Source: Pagrus major (Eukaryota; Chordata; Actinopteri; Spariformes; Sparidae). From it: a stretch of 64,000 bases of DNA. Below, in pieces: positions 14,718 to 26,700 of the stretch (position 1 is the stretch's first letter; each line of letters begins with the position of its first letter). The stretch covers positions 7,089,297-7,153,296 of the forward strand of contig NC_133230.1 of assembly GCF_040436345.1 (NCBI RefSeq), in the 5' to 3' direction. The notes beneath the pieces are model-generated. The model worked only from the letters and a program-made list of their open reading frames with translations, was not told where the DNA came from and did no database searches. A program made the position numbers and the translations under genes.

Positions 14718-17700
14718 ACACGCATAAAATCCCTACCTATTCTGGTGTTTTTTTTACATTGTTATTTTCATAATCTTGAAAAAGGCGACACATGCAGCTT
14801 CACTTTGCTTCAGACTATAAAATGCGTTGTGGTTCAAAATCAGTGAGATAAATGAGAAGTTTTAGTGACTTACAGTCTAAACTGAGGGCCCGTAGAAAAT
14901 GGGAGGTCTGGGAATTGAGATTAAGGGAAGCATCATTCTGTTGCATCCATGGGCTGGATTTGCCTCTTTTCCTTACATAGGATTACATCCTGAGAAGAGA
15001 TTATCATATCAAAGAATCACTGCACTAATCTGGAGTGTTTAAGATTATATTTTTGTGGGCATTTTTTGCCTTAGAAAGCAGATGCAGAGAAGAAATGAGT
15101 GAGAGAGAAGGATGGGTGTGACTTGATGACCGGCAACACTGCGGAGGCCATGTGGGTTGTGTTGTTTGGGTGCTAAGGCACTAAAAGGTCATGTTGTCAT
15201 GGTTGAAGCTCTGAATTTAACTGATGAAATGATAAATTGATGAGTAGATCAACAGAAAAATGATCAACTGCTTTGATAAATGGTTAATATTTTCAGTATT
15301 TGTTCAATCCAAAATGACTAAAATTCCAGTTTCTTAATTGCGGAGATTTTCTTTGTCTCATGTGATAGTAGAATGAATACCTTATGGTTTTATACTGTTG
15401 GTTGGACAAAACAAGATATTTGAAGATGTTACTTTGTGTTTCAGGAAAGTTTAATGGCCGTGGTCGATTATTGGGCCGATATTCAGAATTTTTCCGATTA
15501 TTGTATCAGTATTCTGTATTCTGTCAGATTGGCAACAAATTAAGCTAATTTAAAATGTTCTGCTGGCTCTGATGCAGCATCCTCTCACACGATGTCTTGC
15601 CTATGACACTATCTGATTGGAAACACATACATTAACAGATTATAAACACTGTATAATCTGAATCCGCAAAGTAACCAGTAACTAAAGTTATTAAATACAC
15701 GTAGTGGAGAGGAAGTGTAAAGTAGCAGAAAATGGAAGTACTCAAGTACAGCACCTGAAAATTGCTCTTAAGAACAGTACTTGAGTAAATTACACTTAAG
15801 TTTATTCCATCGCTGGCAGTTTCATTTTTACTGAAAATGAATATCGGTCCACAATGTCAGTCTTCAGTCTGCTTGATTTCTAATAATCTATTGGTATTGG
15901 CCCTGAAAAAGCCATATTGGTCGACCTCTAATTCATTCACATTTCTGTCTCTTTCTAGTATTTTTTATTTTTTGCTTCTAATGGCACATGCAGAATATAT
16001 AATTACACTTTAATTGGTCCTTTGGTTGTTGTTGAGATGTGATTTATGGATGTGAATCCATAATAAATCGTGTTGGCACAATTGGCATAAACATGCCTGA
16101 TACACATGTATACATTTGTTTCCATGGCACCTGCCTGGCTTGGTAGTGAGATATTAACCCACACCCACCCATGAGGGTAGCAAAGAGGAGCTTATGAGAG
16201 GTTGTGAGGGCGCTGTTGTCAAGGCAACAGCATTGTTTTGTTGAGGCAGGTGGCTACATCAGACGTGTTTGATGGGAGGGGGCGGGAGGGAGAGGGAAAA
16301 AGAGAGGGAAGTCGTGGTGAAAGCAGAGGGGGAGAATGAAGGGGTCGAGGAGCGAAAGGTAAGAGAAATTTGTGTAGGCCTAGAAGACAACTTTGATAAA
16401 GACTCGAAGTGCAGCAGGGAATCCAGACATTGGCTCGCCTTAATCCTACACTGACCTGGCTCTTAACCACAGTGTCTCTGCCAAAGGATGCCTGATGACT
16501 ACAGTTAGTACGTGTGTGCATGTATGCTTTAGGCTGGTTAGAGGAGGAGTAATGTGTTTTTTGTCTTGTAGTTGAGCATATTTTCGGTAATGGTACTGTT
16601 CTTTTGACTGTGAGAGAAATCCCCCTTATGTAGAGACGACATCTGGTTTTGATTTCTTTTTGAATACATAACATGCTTTCTGCTTTTGTCATGCTCTTGG
16701 CTGATGGGTTGTTGATGGATGTTGTTTCTCCTGTGATAGAGACTATCAGATGACTTTTGAACAAAGAGAATGAGTTGGCACTGAGCCAGTCTTTGAGGTG
16801 TTCATTTGAACATCTGTTGTTCCTCTCTCTGGCGCTCAGTTGCACTCGTGGATAGTTTTTACAGAAGTTATAGCACAAGTGGGAGTGGGGCAGTTAATAG
16901 GTTTGTGTTTATTGTTGAGTTGAGTTTAACAAGCTATCATTATTTTCCAGCTGCAAGCAGAGGTTGGCTGTCTGCAGGGAGAGTTAAAGGGAAAGCGGGC
17001 AGAGATGGAGACTTTGGACACTCTCCTCCAACGAAGGGAGCGTGAGACTCAGGAGGGAGGCAACCTTCTAAAGATGCTCACTGACGACTTACAGACTGCT
17101 AAAGAGGAAAGGTAAACGATGTTCTATGTGTTCTCTGCTGTATGCATTGTTTCATATGTATAACGGTATGTAATATAGCTTGGTGAATTTATACTTTGAA
17201 ATGTGTATTTACAGTAAGAAATAAATACCAAAAATGTGCTAATGCCAGTTAACGTTACCTGGTAAATTGTAGGTTTTTCAGTAAAATGTATGATATTGCA
17301 AGTGGCAACTTAAGACTGAAACTCCTCCAGTAAGCCCTCCTAACCCAGGGGATGAGTGAGGTGAGGTCTAGCTGGTACTACACAGACTTCATGGCTTTAA
17401 ATGTATATTTTAATTTTATTTCACTTTTTCTTTCTTTAAACCTGGAAATGCATGATTGTTTCTGAACATCTGTTTAGACTTAAACAATAAGTGGGACACT
17501 AGTGTGTTTATTGGCCTATCACGGATATATTTGTATGCATATGTTGCCCGATAAACGCTGATATGGAAACCTTTTTTAAGATTCAGTTGCGCAATATCTG
17601 TATCTGCCTCGGCCCCAAAAATCAAGTATTGGTGGGGCTCTACTCCTAAATAGTCATGTATAGTCATGTATAGTCTTGTATATTCTTCTGATATGTCTTG

Positions 17701-20700
17701 ATGTTTTTCCCAGACGTAAACTGGACCAGGCCAACGAAAAGCTCAGGAAGGTGCTGATCGAGATGATTCGCAGCACAATCGCAACGGAAGAGCTGATTGG
17801 ACAAAAGATCAGTGCCAAAGCCAAAACATCTGAGCAGGCAACCCATCAGAGGAGCTTAACGGGGAACAAAGACGCACAAGAATCAGGTCTGCTAGCCTCT
17901 GATTCATTCTAACAGTTCAGTGCATGTGAGGCTTTGAGCTGAAAGAACCACATTTAGCTGTGGCAGAAGTCTAATTTGCAAGGTGTTTTATAAACATATA
18001 TACTAAGAGATGAATTATAATGTTAGATCCAGTTTAAAATATTTGCATCAGTGCAACAATGAATTTTGACTTGTTTTTACAGGTATTTCAGTCGCAGACT
18101 TGTCATCAGATGACCCTGAGCTGACCCACCTGCTCTGTGAGAGCCTGCTGGTTTCAGACACTCAGCTCAATCCTGGCGGAGAAGAAGCAGCTCTCAACGC
18201 CTGCGGCAGACTGCGTCACACTGTGGACACACTGCTGGAGCTGCTCAACCAGGCCAACACGCAGGTAAAGGATGTATACACCTACTGGTATCTCAACAAT
18301 CAACACAAAAACCTTCTTTCATATTGCTTTTTTCCCCATTTTATAGTATTGTCAGCCGCCTAATAATTGTGAGTTTCTCACTTTTTCTCTAGCTGGAGCA
18401 GACTCATGATGTCCACCTTTCTCTGGAGGAAAAGTTCTCTCAGGGCAGAGAAGACTCCACCCGTCTCCTCGAGCAGCACAAGCTTCTGTTGGAGCAGCTC
18501 GATCAGGAGGCGAAACTGAAGAGTCAACTCCAGCTGGAGCTACACAAGGCAGAGGGTGAGCAACGTATCCTCGTTTGTTCTGCTTCACTTGACTCATGCT
18601 GCAAGGGGAAAGTAGTTAATCCAATGACTGTTAATACGCCTTGCTCTTCTGCCTATGCTCCAATTTCATCACTTGCACTGAAGATTAAACATAAGTCGGC
18701 TATTTCTGTTGCTGTGTTTTGTTTTTCTATTGACATCAAATTTTTGACTTTGCATGATTTGTTCAGGGCTTCTGGATGGCTACGTGGCTGAGAAGGCAGT
18801 CTTGGAGGAGTCTCTGCAGCAGAAAGAGGCACAAGAAGAGAAACTGGTGGAGCAGCTAGAGGACCTGAAGGTGAAACTTCACCAGATGCAGGGCATCACC
18901 GCCGAGCTGGACAGCCTCAGACTGAAACATCAGGAGCTCAGCGAGGAGCACACACGTCTCCTGCGCCAGAAGGAGCATCTCTCCGCCGGCCTGGGAGAGA
19001 GGGAGAAAGGTGAGTGGAGTGAGCACAAAAAGGACAAAATCACATTTTTCTGTCTGCATAAAACGTTACGTGACCTTGTTTGTGAGCTTGACCACACACT
19101 TATATAATGTCTGTGCTCAGATGTGTCTTTTCTCCGTAGGCCATTGGCTCAATTTAGATCCCGATACAGGTTTGTGGGTCAGAGTGGAGTATGAGTGTGT
19201 GCTGAGGGGGTGGGGATGAATACGCAGTATATTTGCAGTGCTGTGTGAGATTGCTGTTTGTAACACTGACATTGCCAGAAGCTTATAGAAAAGGCTCTTT
19301 GCGTGCTGTGTCATTTTAACCTCTTAAAGAATGATCTAGTTGAGAGCTGTTAAAGAGAATGCATTTTCTGGAGGAAGGGCACAGTATGTTATAATAGCTG
19401 TGTATTTTTTCTAACTCCTCTCTTATATCTTGCTGTTTATTTTTTTCTTTTTTAAACTATTGCCCTAACCTTTCCTTGTTTCTATTTCAAGCTCTCCTGG
19501 CAGAGACGGAGCGTTTGGCCCAGGACAGGCTGGACTTGCAGCGGCAGGCAGAGAAGGACCACAGCTCTCTGTCCCTGCGCCTCAGGGCCCTTGAGAGAGA
19601 GCTGGAAGAGCAGGAAACCAAGGGCCTGGAGACGGAGCAGCACCACAAGATCCACACTGAAGACCTCAACCAGCGTGTCCAAGCACTCGAGAAACAGCTG
19701 AAACACGACCGGCAGTTTATAGAGGTGAGTTTTTACAAGTTGAAATAATTTGAAAATTTAAAAATATCCTTTATTTATTAAGTGTTGTTCTTCACAAAAT
19801 TCTCTTTCATTGTCTAAACACTTACAATGCTAATTACGATCTTGTATTCTCACTTCACTGTCTTTCCAGTGTTATTTTAGAGCATCATAGACAATTTCTC
19901 ATGTAAATGCTTAATGTAGTGGACGCAATCTTTGACATAACCTGTTCCTACGCATATAGGAGCAGGCTGTGGAGCGTGAACACGAGAGAGACGAGTTCCA
20001 GCAGGAGATCCGAAGTCTGGAGGCCCAACTCAGACAGACAGCCAGTGTGGATAACAAGGGACACAGGGTGAGGGCCATTCATTTGATAGCAAGTGCACAC
20101 AGTAACATCTAATCAAATAATAATTCTCAACAGGACAGTAATGTACAAATTGCTCCTAATTGTAGATAAAGATGTACAGCATTTGCAGTGTTTGTGTGTG
20201 TGCCTTTTTGATGTGTTTTTTTGTGTGAGTGTTCAATGCATTGCTGATTGGATTATAAACTAATTAGGGGTGTCACGATTCTCCAAATCCAAGATTCAGA
20301 TTAAATTTTTTTTAGCTCTGATGGCTTTGCATTAAAATGATTGCATCTGAATTTGTAAAGATCACCAGATCATTTGTTTTATGCTATGTCATTTAAATTT
20401 TCAAATTATTCTTTAAAAAGATGGGGGTATTTTACAACAGCAGCTTGCCTTTATTCTGGTGGCTTCTTGCATGTTAGGGGTATGAGTTCAAATATTTCTC
20501 ATCAAAAATAATGATTTCAGAGTTCCACAAAGAAAAAAAACACCTGGGGGACTCAACAGTAAATAAAAGATGGGAATTCAGTTTATTATAGACTTCATTT
20601 CTAAAATCCGTCCAAAGTAAACCCTATTCCCAAACAAGATAATAAACAATGCTCTAATTTCGGTTCAGTTCTTCCCCCACAGTTAAACTCACCTCTTAAC

Positions 20701-23700
20701 TCAATAAGGATCTCTGGAAAAAAAACCTGTCTGTCTGACGCTGTCAGAGTTCTCTCCAGTACCAATCAGCTGATTGTCTTTGTGCACACATAAGTATTTG
20801 GAAGTCCACCTGCAGGCTGCTGATAAGGTAGCTGTGTCGTCTATGAAAGAAAAAAAACCCAAAACCTTAAAAACACCTCAAACGAACTTCAAAATTGAGT
20901 TGGATGATCGAAATCGAAAGCTCATTTCGATCGATTTTCAATTTGGAATCAAAATTGTGACACCCCTACACCCAGTTAACTGAAGTATATATTGTAGTAC
21001 TCGAAGAGGTTGAAGTGATGAATGCATTGTTTGTTTAACAATGAGCCTGACTTTTGCCATGTGTTTATCCCTGTGCCGAACGGATTGCTGTAGTTTGAGG
21101 ACTTGGTTCTGCAGGTATGAAATCTGACTGTAGCATATTCCTCTTAGCTCCTCTGACTCTTCTGCATGGTGTGTATTGTACATCATTATTTCTGTGCTAT
21201 CATCCATAGATGAATTGTTAGTGCTTTAATGTGCTTGTCCTGAGTTCTACATTCATTCCTATTTCATCATCCGTTTGCTAATATCCATTTGCTTCTGTTT
21301 CGCACTTCATTCGTCTTTCACCTACACGTCACTTCTCTCTGGAATGCTTAACTTCAATGTTCTGTACCAGTGGCTGCAGACCTGGAATGGCTTATTTGTC
21401 TACAAATGATGTAGATTTTCTATCCGCAAATCTCTTTCTGCTTGCTAAAAATGCCAGAAACTTGTTATCACAAAATGTTGTTCCTTCTGTGTCTCTGCAG
21501 GTGGAGAGTCTACAAGCTATCATCAAAGACAAGACAGAGGACCACACCTCTTTGCTTGCAGCCAATCAGCAAGCCCAGCGCGACCTTGCTGAACGCAATG
21601 AAGAGATAGACAAGCTAGCCGGGCGAATCAGAGAGCTAGAGCAAGCACTGCTTAACAGTGCGGAGAGTAACAGGTCTGTCAGTCAACTGGAACAAGAGCT
21701 CCACAGAGCGAAGTTGAGAGAACAGGAGCTCACACAAGTATGAAAATACACACTTAAAACTGTCTTGTATGTAAACATGAAAATTGCTCTTCATGCAAGG
21801 GTGCATCAGAGCGTTCTTTCTCTCATTAATGTACTATTTGTCAGGATAAGCAGGCACTGGAGCAGCAGCAGCTGTCTAGCAGGCTCCAGATCTCCGCACT
21901 GCAGTCCAAACTGGATGAGACAAGACACTGTTACCATGACAACACGCGTGACCCCACCCAGGAACTGAGGGATGCCCTGGACACTGCTCAGGAGAGCCTG
22001 CACAGCAAAGAGCAAGAGGTCTGTAGGAGTTTATGCAAAGCAAAGAAGCAAAGAACTATGGTGCAATCATAGAGCTTTGAATATATTATAAGCCTTATTT
22101 AATAAGAAATGTTTGTCTTCTAGGTCGAGTTCCTGCAAGGCCAACTGGACAATGTGCAGAGGGACTTGAGCATCAAAGAAGTTGAACTAAAACACCTCAC
22201 ACTGCAGCTGGAGCTGCTGACCAATCAAAATGCAGCCCATGTGAATGAGCTCCAAGAACAGATTGCTGCCCTAAAGGTAAGTGCTGCTTTGTCTTCATAC
22301 CAAATTGTTTTCTAGTATATTTTGCTACTTTATAAGTCAAACTTATATTTGGACATCAGCACAAAACAACAAGCTTCCTTTTCTGCTGGAAGAATGTTTT
22401 TTAGAGTCTCTGTATAAAGACACCTCTTTTCAAATCAGACTGGCTATTAGAGAACTTTTAGCACAAGACTCAGCCTTTAAAATACGTGTGTACATCTCTG
22501 CTTGCAGGAGAATGTGTCTGCTCTCACCATACTCCAGGAGGAGAACGAGGAGCAACGCAAGGTGGAGGATCCAGAGGAAGATGCCCTCCCCTCAGCATTA
22601 CTCCAGGAGAAGAATCAGGAGATCGACCACCTCAACAGTGAGATTCAAAAACTGGAACAGGAGTTGGAGAACACCAGGGACACCAAGGTCAGAATAAGTA
22701 CACACAGAATACATGTTGACACTGTGGAAGTTCCCATAGTTGACGCCACGCTGAAAAATGTTATAGTTTGATTAATTGTTTTGATCTTTTCTGACAAACA
22801 GGTGTTGGAGGCTGAGCTGGAGGACCTGCATTCACAGGTGGAACACCTTCAGTCTGAAATCATGAGAGTGCGTGAGGACAAACAGGAAGAAGAGGAGCGC
22901 CTTCATGAGGTCATCAGCACGCTGCAGGCAGAGCTCGCCACATTAGGCCCCAACCTGCACGAAGTGAGCGACTCTCAGGACGGCGACAGCATCAACCCCT
23001 CGCCAGCTCCCAGCCCAGAACCTCACCACTACACCATCCAGGAACAAGAGAGGAGGGGAGGGCCGAACAGCCTGAAGCAAGAGCTCAGTCTGACTCATTC
23101 TGCCTCATCTCGTTCCCTTCGATCTCGACTGAAGGCTCTTCAGAGTCAGCTGGAGACAGCAGTGGCAGAGAAAGAAGGACTGGAGCGATTACTGCTCACC
23201 CAGGAGGAGGAGTACAGAGGACACGGGGAGGAGTTCGGAAAGAGGCTGAAAGCTGAGCGGGAGAGGGCAGATAAACTTCAAGATCTCCTCACCGACAAAG
23301 AAGCTGAGCTGGAGGAGGTCAAAACCCAGATAGGAGAGGAGAGGGAGAAGAAGAAACTATCTGAAGAGGAGATTGACAGTGACACAATTAAAGCTGAGGA
23401 GGTGAGCGCCTTGCATGAGAAGAACGCCCACCTCAGCTCTCTGATTACAGAACTCCAAAAGAAAGAACAGGGGAGCGTGAGCGAGATCCAGACTCTAAAA
23501 ACAAAGGAGCAGGAAATGAAAATAGAAATGGAAGTCCTCAGAGCAACCAGTCTCACTCTTGAGAGACAAATCCAGGAGGTAAGAGCTGAGGTGGTGGACA
23601 TGGAGGAGCTGGTTGCTGAGGAAAGGACAAAGATTAAAACCCTTGAGATTGTAAAGGGAGAGCTTTTTGCTGAAAGGGAGGCGCTGAGGAGGAGGGAGGG

Positions 23701-26700
23701 GCAACTCCAGGAGGAAATTGAAAGGCTCAGGCAGGAAGTGACTTCAATGAGAGCTTGTATCCAGGACCTGACGGTTCAGCACAATGAGAGGGAAATCAGT
23801 CAAGAAGAGGCTCAAAAGGAAGTGCTGGTGAGTGTCAGCTAAAAGGTTAACAGTTGTTGTCACTGTTAAAAGCACAAACAAATGTAAACCAAAACCACAA
23901 CATTGCAACCTCATAATTTTCCAGTTGAATGATGCCTCTTTAGTAAAGGTAAAGTACAAAATAACCACCTAAGATTTGTTGGTGTTAAAATGTTGGTTTA
24001 CATAATTGTTTCACTGCAATGCAAATTACATGTTTAGGTTTTCTTAACCTGCCAATGTGAGCAGCAGATGTTTGTGAACACATTGTCTTTTTCAACCACA
24101 CATCGAACTAGCAAAATCCCCAGACTCGCGAGACAGTTATGACTAATTCTACATCATTCACGTCTTGTAAATTCGGCATTGAATGCAATACATTAAGTTG
24201 TTTTTTCCTTTTGTGAGATGTGACAGTATGTCGAGGCATCGTTGTACCTTCCCGTTTGTTTTTGTACACACTGATTCAACTGATTTCATTATTTACACTA
24301 AATTAAAGACATTAACATGCACAAATACTAGTACAGTAAATTGTAAAGACAACTAGAAAAACAGTCCCCAGACTCCCTTAAATCACTAAATTTTGTGAAA
24401 CACACAATTCTTAACTATTATTAACTATACTACCTTACCTACCAATGCGATATACGTTACGGATGTTAATAATCCCTTGTCTTTTAAACTGTCATTATAT
24501 CTCAGAATATACATTATTTAGAATTTCTGTGGTCAAGAAAGTACTGACCGGATCTTTAATCTGGTCAGAGGAAGTGGAACGGGACTTTTTCTTCAGCCTA
24601 TGCTCCAAGTTTGATGGCAATCTGGGTTTTTACTCACCAATATAATTCAGATAACTTAGAAGGTTATAAACCTGCTTCAACAGGCCCCATGTCTGCAGAG
24701 GAAATACCTTGCTGCTGCTTTGTTGCTAGTGTACAGCTGTTCTAGCGGCTGCAGGCAAGACCACATCTGGTTACAGTTAACTGTCGTAACACGTCATCAC
24801 AGCGTCGGTCATGAGACGGAAGAATCTTACTAACACAGAGGAAGTGACATTTAAATGAGGAAACAGGAGGAAAATCTTTGTGAGCCGTTGTTTTTAAAGC
24901 TCTGATGCACTTTATTTTTCATTTCTTTACGTCGTTTCTTGGCAGGATGTGGTAAGAAGAAGTTGTGGTTCTTACAATCCAGGAATGCATGGAGGCTGTA
25001 GTGCATATGTTCGGCTGCTGCACGTCTTTGTAGTCTGATCTGTTTGAAATGAGTTCATAGTTGTTTTTAGCAAATGTAGCCATTGTTATAGGGTACTTAA
25101 GCGGTATCAAGCAGTAGACCTAAAAGACTGAATCAGATTTAAAAACATGTTATTCGTTAAATCAAGTACATGTGTTATTCATTAAATCTCTGTTTAGACC
25201 GCAAAGCAAGTTATCTGATGCTGCTCTTGTGTAAACACTAGTAGTAGTAGACTTTTCCCAGAGTAAAGGAAACTTATGAACAAAATAAAACTAAAATGTG
25301 ATATGTGCATGCAGGGTTTTGATTTTAAGTGTAGCTAGTCATGTTGATTCTAGCTGCTAAACAGAATGTGTCTCTTCCTTTCAGACCCATGCTGAGGTCA
25401 CCCTGGCTAAAGCAGACACTGCCTTGAGACAGAAGGAGGCTGAGCTCGCCAAACTGAGATTAGAGCATCAGACTCTGCGGGCAGAGCTGACTGCGGTGAA
25501 ACAGGGTCTGAGTACCAGCACAGAAAGAGCTGAAAAACTACATGAGGAAGGACAGGTGGGAATATTAGACAACTAAGTACAGAATATCATGTATAAGTTG
25601 TGTTTTTCTGTAGAGATCCAGTGTTTGTTGTGAGATTTGAAATTGTGGCAGTACTGGATTCATTCTAAGATTGACAGCTGGATTTTAATGTCACATATTT
25701 CTGCCCTGTCAGACCAAAGAGCGTGCCCTGGTTGACCTGGAGACTGATAACCAGCAGCTGAAGGCAGAGCTTCAAGCTCTACAAGAAGACCTGTCTGTAC
25801 AGGAAGAGGAACTGGCCTATCAGAAGAGAGAACTACAACAGCTCAGACAACACTGTCACCAGCAGGACACACATCCTCACAAACAAGGATACCCACAGAG
25901 GGGTGAGAACTAAATATTGCCTCAAACAAGCACTCTGTAATGTTTTTATTGCACAAGTGATGTTGGTCTAGTCGTGGGTTTCAGTTTAATTAACAGAAAA
26001 CGTTGCTTCAATTTATTGTATAGATACATTGAGTGCTCCTTCAAGATAAACAAAGCAGGGAAGAAAAAAGAGCTCCACAGTGCTATTGGAGGTCTAAAAC
26101 TCCACAAGGAAATCTCTAAAGAATGTGGCATAACAGAAATGTATTATATTAATGAAATGTTTTATTTCCTTCATCTGTCAGATATTTCTCACAGAGCTTT
26201 TGAGGAGGTTGTGAGCATCTCGCGGGATGAAGCCTCTCTGAGCTCTCCAGAGGTTTTAAGGAGACTCGAGTGCTCCGAGGACAGAATCCCAGAGCGATTT
26301 CACACCTCTGTTCTGGGCTCTCGTCTCTCTGAGATCAGCGCTCTGAACAGCACTGGCCTGGATCTTCCCCACATCAAGACCTCTCCCAGGGTTGTGATGG
26401 AGCCCCCACACTCCAGGACCATCACACCAGATCCAGCCACGCAGAGTACCCACTCCCCAGGCTCTGTGTCAGTCTCTGACAACTTCTCCACGCTTGACTC
26501 ACTGGACACTGACAGAGTATGTTGTCTAACACTTCCATACATGGTACCGTTTTGGGCGTTTTGTAAGAAGCTTTTTGTTTTTTCTTTGGTTCAGATGTGG
26601 TTAAATATGTTAAAACTTTTTTTCCCAAGGTGCGTGAACTGGAAGGACTCGACATAACGGCACCTCCATCTCCTCTTGACTCCACCTCCTCCATGTCAGC

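Larger units (their letters stand above)
14716..16950 (+). other. large pcnt intron with repeat remnants and a possible internal promoter
   Basis: Holds a degenerate DNA-transposon-like repeat at about 15452-15930 and a GC-rich purine-rich stretch with an X-box at 16200-16360, each entered separately. The rest is AT-rich and I see nothing coding on the plus strand. Confidence 0.6.
16951..22687 (+). other. pcnt: pcnt exons 30-40: coiled coil shared with AKAP9
   Basis: Coding exons: 16951-17111, 17714-17886, 18083-18264, 18393-18555, 18767-19009, 19492-19724, 19960-20067, 21501-21737, 21845-22018, 22124-22276, 22508-22687; 669 residues. Recognisable stretches are EQAVEREHERDEFQQEIRSL (exon 36) and NEEIDKLAGRIRELEQALL (exon 37), both close to AKAP9 and PCNT. 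Exon 31 (LDQANEKLRKVLIEMIRSTI) and exon 32 (DPELTHLLCESLL) match the paralogous helical domain seen in AKAP9. Exon 38 (LSSRLQISALQSKLDETRHC) matches the PCNT version better. A candidate extra 21-nt microexon lies between exons 36 and 37. Confidence 0.9.

Noticed and set aside
16219-16878. 219-codon minus-strand open frame in a pcnt intron
   Set aside because: Low-complexity Pro/Ser/Leu-rich end comes from the reverse of a purine-rich tract; no domain, no splice support, and it overlaps the X-box/GC-box region.
20774-20983. Plus-strand open frame across the TIR element
   Set aside because: Crosses the right terminal repeat, shows no transposase motif and has no splice sites.
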